A DNA stretch of 64,000 bases from Leptidea sinapis (GCF_905404315.1 NC_066287.1:7812001-7876000); one strand, 5' to 3'; shown: positions 35,201 through 46,480, counted from the first letter of the stretch. Numbers and translations: made by a program. The notes: a model not told the origin generated them from the letters alone.

Positions 35201-38200
35201 ATATTATGTGTCATTTAATCATTCATTTAAATTATTATTTGATATAATTCAATATTTATGATTATCTATTGTCAAGGTGAATTAAGTGAATGTTTGTTTT
35301 ATAGATAGTGACTATGGCTCTCCTAGTGGAACTTCAGAAGACTCCTGGAAGATGAAGCAAACCTTGATTTGTGCATGTGATAAGAAAATCTTCATGCTAT
35401 CAGAATCTATACATGTATGTACATGATTACTAAATATCGGTTTAAAGATATTTATTCTCATAATTAATTTATTAATAAGATTTAACATATAAATCACTTA
35501 CATGAGAATTTTACATAAATATACAATATAACCTAATATTACCTTAGGTTTCTATGACTAAGCATGCAAAACAAACAAAGTGAACAATTACAAAAAATGA
35601 AGGTACATAAAAATTTCTCAAGTTTGAAGGAGACCACACCAATTTCTCAAATATTCATAATAAAATATAAATTTTGTTTTAAAAATGTAAATTGAGTCTG
35701 TTTGAGTGGTTTTATTTTTATATTATTAAAAAATGTGAAAAATTTTTCAAAATCTTGCAACATTTTTGCAATTCTATTGGAATAAAAAATAAAATGTGAT
35801 TCCTGAAGGGTTCCTTTCAATTTGGTATAATTTTATGATATTTGAATGCTATATTTCAGGATCGGGACAGAATTACAGCCATGATAAATGAGCTTGGTGG
35901 TGTGGTAGCTGAAAACACCAAAATGGAAATGTTGGCAACACACTTCATATCAGTGATGCCAAATGATACCTTCTCCGGCATGATGGTATGCTCACTGGCA
36001 ACTGGCAAGTGGTTGTTGCATATCAGCTTCATATATGACAGTTTCCGATGTAAAAAGTACTTACAGGTGAGAAAAAAAATGTGTTAAGACTTATTACTTA
36101 CTGTATGTGCAATAAACCTGTAAAATTTTGAAATGAAATTCTTTTTCCGTGTCAAATACTTTCTAAATCTTAAATTTATGGTATTCTCTGATAAATTATG
36201 GTTAATTAAAATCAGCATGCAAAAAAGTTTAATTAAGATTAATTTTTGTCAATCATGATTGCATTATTTAAATACAATTTTGTTCTGTGACAGTGGCTTT
36301 ATCATATCGTGGTGTTTAATTCTGTAGCCTTTTTAAACAAAGAATTATATTGTTTTTAAATTTTATCTGCTTCAAATATATAGATATTATATTAGATTTG
36401 ATCTTTATGTAAGACTTTATGTCGTCTTATGGCTCCATCATAAAACAGTTATGCAACACTCATACCCTGGAATCCTTCACATTATACATTACAAACACAA
36501 AATTAAAGCCAAAACTAAATATAAAGACTATGGCATACAAAAGTACTACTTTGCATACAAGGCTTCAAAATTTAAGGTGACTATATTTTTATAAAAAACT
36601 TTTATTTATTCGTCAATACTGGTGTGGTCTCCTTCATAGTTACCTGTAATACATACAGACCAGGGTCGATAATTTTTGAAACCAATAAAAATAATAGTTG
36701 GATGGGTTTCCCATTGGAAAAGGACGAGAATATAACAAAAGTGAAAGGTAAAATAAATTACGGACGATCTGAGGTCACGTGGAAAAGGGGGGGTGTTTTA
36801 GGGTAAAAAACGGTTTGTGTCACAACTACAAGTCCTATGGCAAAAGTTGAAAGCAAAGTAAAAAGTTGAAAGAAAACAAAAAGATCTACAACTTCTATTT
36901 CACACTTTTTTCACATAACCTCAAAGTTTATGTGTAAAATTCAAAAAACCAAGTTTTTGGTTTTTTCTTTCTTTTACCAAAAAAAAAAATCACTACACTT
37001 TCAACTATTATAAAATGTTACCTTTTTATGTCTCAAATACACTGTAATTTATTTGAATTGAAATATTTATTTTTTCACGGAACGGACATGATTCTAAGCA
37101 TGATAGATAGATATATATATATCGTAATTGTAATAATTCTATTATAATTTAAGGAAAGTATGTACGAATGGATTAAACACCCGAAGATTATGGAAATAGA
37201 CAACACAAGCGTAGAGGTTGCGAAGGCCGCCATCTTCTGGCATCGGGAGTTGCAGGAGAAACACTCGAGATTCCCGTTCGAAGGGAAACAGATTGTGCTC
37301 ATTATGAAGAAGAAATACAGGCAGTATTATCAAATGATATTCAAAACATTGAAGGCGAAACCGATCACTTACGATCCGAGGTTAGTTTTGTTTTTTTTTT
37401 TTATGGAAAAGGAGGACAAACGAGCGTACGGGTCACCTGGAGTTAAGTGATCACCGCCGCCCACATTCTCTTGCAGCACCAGGGGAATCACAGGAGCGTT
37501 GCCGGCCTTTAAGGAAGGTCTACGCGCTTTTTTTGAAGGTACCCATGCCGTATCTGGAAACACGACACAAGGAAGCTCATTCCACACCTTTGTACTATGT
37601 GGAAGCAAGCTCCTTGAAAACCGCACTGTGGAGGACCCCGCCACACATCCAGATGGTGGGGATGCTATGATAATTTGTGGCGTGTCGTGCGAAGGTGGAA
37701 TTTGGCGGCAGGAATCAGGTAAAACAGCTCTTCAGAACACTCCCCGTGATAAATGCTGTAGAAGTCACACAATCAAGTGACGTCTCTACGCAACGCCAAG
37801 TGATCCAGTCATTCACAGAGCTTCTATTACCTAGTCTATGGATTTTTTATCTATTTTTGACATAACCACTTACGTAAAATAGTTATAGTAGCGTAATGCG
37901 TATAGTCAAGTAAAGCATGAAAGAAAAAAGGCCATACCAAAGCCTACTATTATTGTGTCAACATTAATAACAGCTATGTCCACCCCCATTGGAGACACTA
38001 GATAGAAAACGAAAGCGAATCTCATGTAACTGTGACCTATTTTGAATCGCATATCGTAAACAGTCAGGCACGCTTTGAATTCAAATCAAAACGTTTTAAT
38101 GCAAGTCACGCTAATACGAAAGGTACAATATATATATAGACATACGTGATGCTCTGCAAGTGCAAAACAACATTTTATGTAAACGAAATAATGTTAGCAA

Positions 38201-39650
38201 GTAAGTTTCACTAATATTCCTTCTATTAATTACTATAATATATCTGTAAAATTGTAGTATTTTGTGTTCTCAGTGAAACTATTCTAGGATATATCCAATA
38301 TTGTAATTGCACGCCTCGAACGCGAAGCGGCGAGGTTGTGCTTTATAACTGACCTGTCAAGGTCACACGATTTCCACTCTTTCAACTGCATTTTTTTTTC
38401 TATACTCTTACACATTAAAAAAGCACATCAATAAATAAAGCTGAGTCACTAATGAATAATCCTGATACTTTTTTTATGTTGTCGAATACGTATTAATATA
38501 AAAAAAGTTCATAAAAAATTCTTTATTGTAGACGTCCATTAGTCTGTGGTTGAAAAAAACGGTGTGGTACAGCGAACGACTTAATTTTTTTTTGTCACTA
38601 TTTTCAGAATTAAGCAGAGAAGGTTTCCTTTCGAAAATCACTACTGTAGGCCATCTTGTTTTTTTTTAAACGCAGATGATTCGATTTTATTCCAAATTTA
38701 ACTTAATGTGCACTTTTGGATTTCCAATTTAAGTTTGGATATGCTGTTATTTTTATACAACTTATTTTTTTACTATAGTGATGTATCTGTTTGTTTCCTT
38801 AACAAATAGAAAAATAAATAAAATATATATATTCGTACTAGTTTTCACAATTATTATAAAATTCAGTATCTTCAATATTAAGCTAGCCAACACACACATT
38901 GATAAATCAAAATTGATCACGATTTGTCGGAATGTAAGGTCGTCTTTACGCTAGTATATTTTAAGTCTGTGGTGGTGATTGATGTTGCACAGCTCTATTA
39001 GACCTTTCTAGAGCTATTTTTTTTAACAAGGGACGTGACGAGCAGGACGTTCAGCTGATGGTAATTGATACGCCCGTCCATTACAATGCCCATCCATATT
39101 TCTATCGCTATAAAATAATCATAATCTAGTCCCAGGCTGTCCGATCATTTAGATATTCAGCAGTGGAGTAATAGGATTTACGACAGAGCCATTTTTTTAT
39201 AAAACATTTAAATTTATTTATAGATAATGCCTGAACTGTGGCTGGGACTTTATTATAGAAGTGTATACATTTACCCTTAAAGCTGTTATGTATCTTATGA
39301 AGCCTACTAGAATTAGTTACAAGCAATCTCTTATTTCTAGTGTTATAATAATGAAAATCACTATTAAGAGCAAAAGATGTGAGATGTGAGTGTTAATAGA
39401 ATTAAAGTTATTTTTCATCTGTAGAACGCCAGGAAGTTGCTGCTCGGCCGATTACTGTTTCGTCGACATGAAAATCATAGAGCGAGTGAAGCTTCGATTT
39501 TTCTTCCACCACAACGTTCCCGTGTTTCCCTACCAGTACATACTCATCTATCTGCTGAAGAGGGGGAACGTCGACGACCAACACAAGTATCTGCTGCAGG
39601 ACTGTGGCAAGATCAATGATAAAGATTATTTTTTAAACAATACTTGTTAA
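32204..39650 (+). CDS. ZAD zinc-finger protein with C-terminal tandem BRCT
   Basis: Eight exons, 32204-32317, 32674-32794, 32874-33630, 33865-34070, 35305-35414, 35860-36066, 37154-37380 and 39425-39650, join in phase (0, 1, 2, 1, 0, 0, 2) to 655 residues. Residues 1-78 form a ZAD domain with the four zinc cysteines Cys6, Cys9, Cys50 and Cys53 (KCRLCL, DKVCTTC). Three C2H2/C2HC-like fingers follow in exon 3 (IKCLYC from residue 139, VSCVLC, FVCPVC...HLKVVH). Exon 4 is basic. Exons 5-6 hold a BRCT repeat: ELGGVVAENT, ATHFIS, MVCSLATGKWLLHISFIYDS. Exons 7-8 fit a second one (EGKQIVLIMKK ... DYCFVDMKII, FPYQYILIYLLKRG). ZAD domains dimerise insect transcription factors; BRCT pairs often bind phosphopeptides at chromatin. 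A nuclear role is inferred. I do not recognise a named orthologue. The second BRCT is less certain. Confidence 0.82.
32540..32625 (-). mobile_element. Decayed LINE tail, family L, in ZAD-BRCT intron 1
   Basis: AACCAGAGGGATCACAGGAG and CGCCTTTTTTGAACCCATGT follow the family L 3' region (ACCAGAGGAATCACAGGAGC) in minus orientation, strongly diverged. Confidence 0.6.
34138..34780. other. ZAD-BRCT intron 4, possible old repeat
   Basis: A GC-richer stretch at 34170-34500 stands out from the intron around it, but no frame or family was recognised. At 34550-34610 a segment resembles one near 18.1 kb in reverse orientation. Confidence 0.4.
34785..34985 (-). mobile_element. RTE-type LINE C-terminal fragment
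   Basis: On the minus strand the segment reads KRKRGRQILRWEDDIKKVAG, then WSREARERE and LKEAYVSGQ, the usual C-terminus of lepidopteran RTE-like endonuclease-reverse transcriptases. On the plus strand it starts with the familiar TTGTCCACTGACATAGGCCT. It lies in intron 4. Confidence 0.75.
37389..37828 (-). mobile_element. LINE 3' fragment, family L, in ZAD-BRCT intron 7
   Basis: The T-run begins eight bases after the donor site of exon 7 (37380). The minus strand encodes FSRSLLPHSTKVWNELPCVV and carries the family L 3' UTR (CATTCTCTTGCAGCACCAG in plus reading). It is truncated at about 37828 within the LDHLAL region. Confidence 0.85.
37829..39016. other. ZAD-BRCT intron 7, remaining part
   Basis: AT-rich, with a TA-rich patch near 38130-38145. 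No exon or known element recognised. Confidence 0.4.
39017..39092 (-). mobile_element. SINE-like element S, tail fragment
   Basis: A T-run followed by AACAAGGGACGTGACGAGCA and CAGCTGATGGTAATTGATAC, the tail of family S in reverse orientation. Confidence 0.7.
39120..39390 (-). mobile_element. LINE C-terminal fragment
   Basis: The minus-strand frame 39326-39126 encodes KCIHFYNKVPATVQALSINK and ends LCRKSYYSTAEYLNDRTAWD, the same C-terminal type as the fragment at 24452-24893. It is truncated on both sides and ends 35 bp before ZAD-BRCT exon 8. Confidence 0.75.
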
Positions 39651-39811
39651 GTGAGGCCATATTATGTTTAAGTACTAGTGGGGCCAGGCATAAATCACGT
39701 CACACGGTAAGGAAGGGGACGACGTAAAGTGATAGTGTGTGACAAGGGTGTGGGGAGAGGACCAAAATTTTGTGACGTCACATTTTTTCAATATTAATAT
39801 CTTATATCTAA

Positions 39812-40264
39812 AGCCGGGTCTGCTGACCCAATTTTTTGACAAAACATGTTAGCAAAACAGTCTGACCGCTGCACTTGTTTCTGTGTACGTTTTTGGTTCA
39901 TTTCAAAAATGAGTTCCGACGAAGTACATCCAGCTCTTTGTATATATTTTTATGATCTAACAATGTAACATCCCCAAGAACCGGTCTTTCTGTTATCAGT
40001 TGTATAAAAAACGAAGTATTTTTTTTCACATCGCAAACAAACCAAATAGAATTATCGCTAGCTACTTGCGAATGATAGCTACGTCTTCATTTAGTGAACG
40101 GTAACAAATAATGTTTAATTTCCCTGTGGTGATGTTATCTATTTCTCGCGGTAAACATGTTAAGATGTTTTATTTAACAAAACTGTTAAACCACATCCCT
40201 AATCTGTTTATAAAACATGTTTTTGTGTTGACAAACACGAAAACTCGGCGCAGCAGACGCGGCT
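39812..40264. mobile_element. MITE candidate with AGCCG..GTCTGCTG ends
   Basis: AGCCGGGTCTGCTGACCCAA at 39812 faces, as reverse complement, AGCCGCGTCTGCTGCGCCGA ending at 40264. Both ends are followed inward by TTTT, TGACAAA/TTGTCAA and AACATGTT elements. It is about 450 bp, non-coding, just after the ZAD-BRCT stop. No clear target duplication was found. Confidence 0.6.
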
Positions 40265-40402
40265 GAAGTATTAGAACACAAAATTTAAATTGCATATTTA
40301 CCAAACTTCCAAATTTAATTATATATATATATTTTTTATACTTTGCTAATTTTCATGCCTTTTTCTTGATTTAATGTTGATATTATTGAAAAAGAATTTA
40401 AA

Positions 40403-40568
40403 TCTAATATATAAAATTCTCGTGTCATGGTGTTAAACATTGAACTCCTCCGAAACGGCTTGACCCCGATTCTCATGAAATTTTGAGTGCATATTGGGTA
40501 GGTCTGGTCAAGGGTGGTCCACACACAGATTTTAATATCGGCAATACAACGTTTGCTGGGTCAGCAAG
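40403..40568 (+). mobile_element. Short non-autonomous Helitron
   Basis: TCTAATATATAAAATTCTCG at the start after an A; CTCCTCCGAAACGGCTTGAC inside; AACGTTTGCTGGGTCAGCAAG before a T at the end. The final CTAG has become CAAG. The layout is that of common lepidopteran Helitron relics. Confidence 0.75.
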
Positions 40569-41430
40569 TGGAAATATAATAAAATTCGTAACTGTTTAAA
40601 CTGTTTGTTTAAACATAAATTTCTAAATGTTACGAAATATGTGGTATCTCACTAGGGTCTCACAATAATTATTGTGACCAGCTATGACAGACCGGGGAGG
40701 TGTCATAATATCATGAAATTCGTGTGATGTTATTTATGGCCCCTTAAGGAAAATTTTTATATGTTAAAATTATATTGGAATTTACTTATATCTTGTTTAA
40801 AATTCTTGTTAATTTGAGATAGTTTATTTGGACTGAATAAATTAAATATAAATTCTTTATAGTTTTTTCTTTTCTTTATTAATTTAGATATTTAAATGCA
40901 ACTTGGAATCTTGCTATCGATGTCTCCGTCGGCGAACAGTAATATCTGGACATTGTTCTGTATACTGTTGAATTGCTGTTTTTTTTATTAACTGAAAGAA
41001 AAGGTGATTAGGTTGAAATACTTTCAGCATCAACTTGATAGTATTTTACTTGGTTCAACTTTACTCGTGGATACACAAAATATTATGAATTCCATTGTTT
41101 GATTATTTACGACTGACCTGTGAAATACTACCTACACCTGGCAGGTGGCCACACTGGTATTTACATATATACACATACCTACACTGGTATTTTTTAAAAT
41201 ATTCACCTGTATTAAGTTTCTTTCCGTGTGTTAAACGAAAGTAATTGGATAACGCAACCAATTAGGAATGTAGAGTCAATATCGACCTGCCATTTGGAAA
41301 AGAAATACCTACTTCAGCTCTGAGAAATATAAAAGTCAAAAAGCTCGGGCAGGCTTTTTTTTATATTTGTTGCATGTAATAGCCTAGCGGTGATCTCCCG
41401 ACTCCAAAAGTGTGGTAAAAAGTAGATTCT
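40569..41430. other. Spacer, no gene recognised
   Basis: AT-rich intergenic sequence. At 41145-41200 a short tandem duplication of CTACACTGGTATTTT-like text is visible. Confidence 0.35.
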
Positions 41431-42106
41431 TTTAAATTTTTTATGGAAATGGAGGACAAACGAGCGTACCCGTACACCTGGTGTTATGTGATCACCGCCG
41501 CCCACATTCTCTTGCAAAACCAGAGGAATCACAGGAGCGTTGCCGGCAGGAAGGTGTACGCGCTTTGTTTGAAGGTACCCATGTCGTATCGTCCCGGAAA
41601 CACCGCACAAGGAAGCTCATTCCATAGCTTTGTAGTTCGTGGAAGAAAGCTCCTTGAAGACCGCACTGTGGAGTACTACTGTCGGTACTCCACAGTGTGG
41701 TCAGTACATCCAGATGGTGGGGATGCTATCCTAATTTGTGGCGTGTCGTGCGGAGATGGAATTCGGCGGCAAGAATCAGGTGAAACAGCTCTTCGGAAGA
41801 CTCCTCGTGATAAATGCGGTAGAAAACACAAAATGAAGCGACGTCTCTACGGAACGCCAAGTGATCCAGCCGTTCACAGAGCACTGGGTCCTCGATAATT
41901 TGAGCTGCTCTGCGTTGCACGCGGTCAAATGGATCGAGCTGATACTGGGATGCGCCAGACCAGAGATGACAGCAATACTCGATATGTGACCGGACCTGCG
42001 CTTTATAGAGCACTAGAATGTGGGCCGGCATGAAGTATTGCCGTGCTCTATTTATGACGCCCAGCTTCTTCAAAGCCAATTTGACATAGTCGAGTGGGAA
42101 ATTCAT
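41431..42106 (-). mobile_element. LINE 3' fragment, family L, longest minus copy
   Basis: The minus frame 42106-41726 encodes LDYVKLALKKLGVINRARQY, YKAQVRSHIEYCCHLWSG and FHLRTTRHKLG. The rest continues out of frame through the 3' UTR to a T-run at 41431-41441. A short inverted duplication at 41665-41696 disrupts the coding part. Confidence 0.87.
41665..41696. repeat. 12-bp perfect inverted duplication inside a LINE copy
   Basis: ACTGTGGAGTAC (41665-41676) and GTACTCCACAGT (41685-41696) flank the loop TACTGTCG. Other family L copies have only the first arm here, so the second arm is a templated addition. Confidence 0.85.
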
Positions 42107-42486
42107 AATTATACAATTACATTATGTACGAAAGTAGATTTCAATTTCGCTTTTTCCATCATTGGAACGAAGCAGAAACTTTTTATGAAATAGCAGCACA
42201 AAATCATCACCGCCACCATGAGTGCTCTCCCTCTGTTCCAAAAGAATCGCGGGACATTCGTACAGACCTACAAATTCCTCACATACTATTGGAAATTCAC
42301 TAAAATCATATCGATCCGAAAACTCCGCACATCAGACACAGCACCACAGTGTTAGTAGTTCTACATAGAACATAGTACCCTGAGATCAGTATATAGGACA
42401 CATGCAAGTCATTATGGTAAGAGCTTAGATAATTTATACGTTTAAATACTGTGATAGCTGTGAACGTCGAAAGTTTTGTGCTTTTC

Positions 42487-42675
42487 ACTACAATTGCGCT
42501 CGTCACCTTGAGACTTAAGATTTTAATTCTCATTTGCGAAGTAATTTCACTAGCTACGGCGCCCTTCAGACCGAGACACATTAGTAATGTTTAAATATTA
42601 CTGCTTCACGGCAAAAATAGGCGCCGTTATGGTTCCCATAATCTAGCCGGCATCGTGTGCAAAAGAGCCTCCCAC
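42487..42675 (-). mobile_element. SINE-like element S, head part, minus strand
   Basis: CTACGGCGCCCTTCAGACCG, CTGCTTCACGGCAAAAATAG and CTAGCCGGCATCGTGTGCAA match the other family S copies; the tail half is absent. Confidence 0.75.
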
Positions 42676-42925
42676 TTATCTAAGTGTAAGAGTGTTCGGC
42701 GTGTGGTGCGAAGCTAGATTTCGGTGAACGAGTCAAAGCCATACCGTTTTTAGTTACAATGAAGCGACAATCAGATACGGACCCACTGGAACACCGTCAA
42801 TTTACTACTGCAGTATAAATTTAAGTTATTAAAAAGCTCTGCGTCGCAATAGCTTGAACCGCTGACGTACCAATGTGGTTTCGGTTCTCCAATTCATATG
42901 TTCGTTTATTCGACGCTTTATAAGG

Positions 42926-43010
42926 TCGGCAACGCTCTTGTGATTCATTTGGTGTTACAAGAGTATGTGCTGCGGTGATCATATACCATCAGGTGACACG
43001 TTTGTCTTCC
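42926..43010 (+). mobile_element. Decayed LINE tail, family L
   Basis: GGTCGGCAACGCTCTTGTGA, GGTGTTACAAGAGTATGTGC and CATCAGGTGACACGTTTGTC follow the family L 3' end with many changes. Confidence 0.6.
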
Positions 43011-43103
43011 GTAAAAGAAGCATCTTTGTGCCTGACTTAAACAATAAATGATATCGTTAATCTTTGAAAATTTCAAGAATATTAGTAATTCAAGCAAATC
43101 TAC

Positions 43104-43232
43104 CTTTATATAAAAAACCCAGCCTGCGACGGTGATAAGAATGGTAGCCATCATTCCCCATAGTTGGCCACTGCTGGGAAATGCGTCATGTTCAGTGGTA
43201 AACTGTTCCTTATCGTCACAGCCGCAAAACAT
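43104..43232 (-). CDS. First exon of a possible small membrane protein
   Basis: The ATG at 43232 opens 43 codons ending at a good donor (ATAAAG|GTAGAT, 43104). The sequence starts MFCGCDDKEQFTTEHDAF and ends with a hydrophobic helix, GMMATILITVAGWVFYIK, that fits a single transmembrane segment. The soluble first part is acidic with three cysteines or histidines. No downstream exon on the minus strand was identified, and the family is not recognised. Chance coding cannot be excluded, but frame, start and donor agree. Confidence 0.45.
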
Positions 43233-43444
43233 TATTTAAAAAGCCGATATCATGCCTCTATTTATGTTAATATCGCATTTTTTATAACAAGAAAAACAAT
43301 ATTTAAAATGAGCAACACCGAATTATTTGTAAAGAGTAAAAAGGCACTGTTTTGTCAAATTTGACGTGTGTTATATTTTTCCATTAAACGTGAGGATCTT
43401 ATAGTACGAGAGCTAGCAACGTCAGGAAAACAAGCCTTTCAGGT

Positions 43445-43749
43445 AGGCCAGTTTTTAGATATCCTATCTCTCTCACTGTTCCGGACGTCATATGGACTAT
43501 CTGGCTGGCAGAAGTGGTTGCGTTCATCAGTGCGCATCCTACCCGTACAGGTAAATTATCGATTTTTTAAATCATTTTAAGATTTTTTTATTTTTATTGA
43601 ACTTTCTACAACATAAATCTAATATTGCCAGACATTTTTATTGCTGTTTAAACTGTTCCAGACAATTCGAATTAAAAAAAAATCAAAATAATTCAGTATG
43701 GCTGAAATTTTTTATTATATTATTTTTGTATCTAAACACTTAAAATTAA
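43445..43749. repeat. Left arm of a ~300-bp long inverted repeat
   Basis: Reverse complement of 45925-46249 with scattered substitutions and short indels; landmarks are AGGCCAGTTTTTAGATATC, CATCCTACCCGTACAGGTAA and GCTGTTTAAACTGTTCCAGA. Weaker similarity (GAGCTAGCAAC) continues outward on both sides. Confidence 0.9.
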
Positions 43750-44001
43750 TTTGCCAAACAATAAAAACCTTTTGTTGGTGTTTGGTTGTTAAACCTTCAG
43801 TCCGACCGATTTAAAAGTAGAAAGTGATGTGGTATCATTTTGCTTGGTCTAAAAGTAGTTGTCGAATAAATTACAGAGAAAGAATTAAAAATTATTGAAT
43901 AAATGTGTGGATGAATGTAGTATCAAAATAATTATTTATTGTTGAACAAAATTAAGATAATAATCAATCTCAAGTATGAAAATAAACAAAAATTATATTT
44001 T

Positions 44002-44460
44002 TTAATTGATAATTGTATCACAAAAAACGGAGGCATCTTGATAATCATAATCATCTTCATCACTGCTGTCATTTTCATTGTCAACATCGTCTTTTGGGTT
44101 GTCATAGTCTTGTAATAAGTTATTATCTGTAAAAGAATGAAAAATTTAATAATCTTTCGGCAAAGAAATTTATTTGTATTTAATTTTTACCTTTAATAAT
44201 AATGTCGGCAACTAATGATGGCAATTGCTCTCCAACAAACCAGACAAAATCATATATATCGTCATTTATGGTCCAGCCGGAAGCTTGAGGTGATAGAGAT
44301 GTCGGGTGTTTTAAATGAGCATTTCTCCAAAACTTTGTAACGTCACGAACTAGCAGTAAATGCTGATACAATTCACTTTTGCATGGTGGTAGGCTTGATG
44401 GATCAAAGTTACGAAATTTTTTTTCAAAATTATCATCTGATTTTTTAGACCGATAAGTGT
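44002..44460 (-). pseudogene. Two-exon C-terminal fragment of unknown protein
   Basis: On the minus strand an exon from about 44460 to 44191 (LPPCKSELYQHLLLVRDVTK, then FWRNAHLKH, SGWTINDDIYDFVWFVGEQL) splices at GT 44190 to an exon 44126-44002 (acceptor TTTTACAG) giving a very acidic tail rich in Asp/Asn/Glu that ends CDTIIN and stop. Phases agree (1 then 2). The 5' end is cut off at about 44460 by the start of the RTE fragment. I do not recognise the family; the setting between long inverted repeats suggests it belongs to a DNA transposon. Confidence 0.5.
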
Positions 44461-45718
44461 TTGAAATTGAAATCTAGTCTCTACAAATTGTTCTCTACAA
44501 TTATTAATAAACGAATAAGTAAAACACTAGAAACAAAACAACCTGTACAACAAGCGGGCTTTAGAAAAGGGTTTTCAACAATTGACCACATCCACACAAT
44601 AGAGTCAATAATAGAAAAATACCAAGAACAGCAGAGAACTCTATATATAACATTTATTGACTACCAAAAAGCATTCGACACCGTTTCGCACAACAGCATA
44701 TGGGAAAGCTTGGCAGAGCAAGGAGTTGAAGAAGTATATATAAAAACTGTCCAAAGTGTATACAACAACAACGTAGGAAGGATCAAACTTGAGTCCACCG
44801 GCCCTCGTTTTCCCATAAAAAGAGGAATAAGACAGGGGGACCCCATTTCCCCAATACTGTTTATATCAATCCTGGAAAATATCATTTTCACAGACTAGGA
44901 CTCTATATAAAAGGTGAATATTTAAGTCATCTTAGGTTCGCAGACGACCTAATACTTCTGTCAGAGACGGCCAGCCAGATGCAACACATGATAGTGTCTC
45001 TACACCATGCCAGTGCCAAGGTTGGACTTGAGATGAACCTAAAAAAACCAAGATAATGACTAACAACAGCTGGAAAAACCCTATAATAATCAATGGAGAA
45101 CCACTAGAACATGTTGAGAAATACATATACTTGGGAAAATTGCTAAGTTTTGCCAAAAACAGCGAAATACTTGAAATAGAAAGAAGGGTTCAATCAACAT
45201 GAAATAAATATTGGAACCTAAAAGAAATTTTCAAAAGTAATATGCCCACAGACATCAAAACAAAAGTTATGAACTCGAGTCTCTTACCATGCCTGACGTA
45301 TGGGTGCCAGACGTGAAAGTTCTCCTCTAAAGCCACAAATAAAATCAGGACCTGTCAAAGGGGGCTAGAGAGGAGTATGCTCAACATAAGAAAGATTGAT
45401 AAAGTAAAACATACTAAAATAAGAAAAACCACCAATGCGACCGACGCTCTAACTTTTGCATTAAAACTAAAATGGAAATGGGCTGGCCATGTCGCGAGAT
45501 GTACAGACCAGAGATGGACTGCGATGATAACATCTTGGAGCGGCCCAGCGGGCAAGAGAAGCCGAGGGAGACCACTAACCAGATGGGAAGACGACCTCAG
45601 ACGGACAGCTGGCCCTAACTGGATAGACGTAGCACAGGATAGAGACGCGTGGGCATCTTTGGAGGAGGCCTTTACCCAATCCGGGGTTCTTGCTAACAAA
45701 TTTACTTATAATTAGATA
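44461..45718 (+). pseudogene. RTE-type LINE fragment, broken
   Basis: Frames at 44461-44898 and 45377-45715, with the region between read in other frames, give an RTE-like reverse transcriptase: QQAGFRKGFSTIDHIHTIES, motif A TFIDYQKAFDTVSH, RQGDPISPILF, RFADDLILLSE, then KYIYLGKLL and a C-terminus GRPLTRWEDDLRRTAGPNW. It has a stop or frameshift after FTD, stops near 45200 and 45315, and lacks the endonuclease. It lies within the spacer of the long inverted repeat. Confidence 0.85.
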
Positions 45719-45924
45719 TTAATCTCATAGTATATATCAATTAATTTAGGTACTTACTATATTTAAAAAACTTTGTAAAAGCAAGAAATAAATGACTTAT
45801 TTAATTTTAAGTGTGAGAACAGATTAAACCGAACTTCATTGACGTTCCAAGAATCACGAGCTCCTTAAATATGATAAATTAACTTTTCTAAGAACTTAAA
45901 TGTCTCATTCAGCAATTCTTCATC

Positions 45925-46249
45925 ATTTTAAGTTTTTAGATTCTTAAATAATATTACAAAAAAATTTCAGCCATAATGAATTATTTTGAAAAAGATTTTT
46001 TTTAGTTCGAAATTAGCGTCTGGAACAGTTTAAACAGCAATAAAAATGACTGGCAATACTAGATTTACGTTGTAGAAAGTTCAATAAAAATAATAAAAAA
46101 TAAAAAAACCTTCTTAAAATGATTTAAAAAATCGATAATTTACCTGTACGGGTAGGATGCGCACTGATGAACGCAACCACTTCCGCCAGCCAGATAGTCC
46201 ATATCACGTCCGGAACAGTGTGAGAGATATGATATCTAAAAACTGGCCT
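45925..46249. repeat. Right arm of the long inverted repeat
   Basis: Counterpart of 43445-43749 in opposite orientation; the central TTACCTGTACGGGTAGGATG block is unchanged between arms. The spacer between arms is 2,175 bp. Confidence 0.9.
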
Positions 46250-46480
46250 AACTGAAATTCTCTCTCAAAAAAGTTGCTAGCTCTTAGACGATTAGTTGAG
46301 GACAAAAATCCAGAACCACTGACCAGTATAAATACCACGGAACAGAAAAAACTAGTGGAAGTGGCATGTGGGCGTTACCCTGTCGCCACTATTGTGTACA
46401 AATGTACTTACTCGAGGCTCAAGTGAGACCAGTCGTTTGATGTCAAGCGAAGCATAATTATCTTTTAAAAAAATGCAAAT

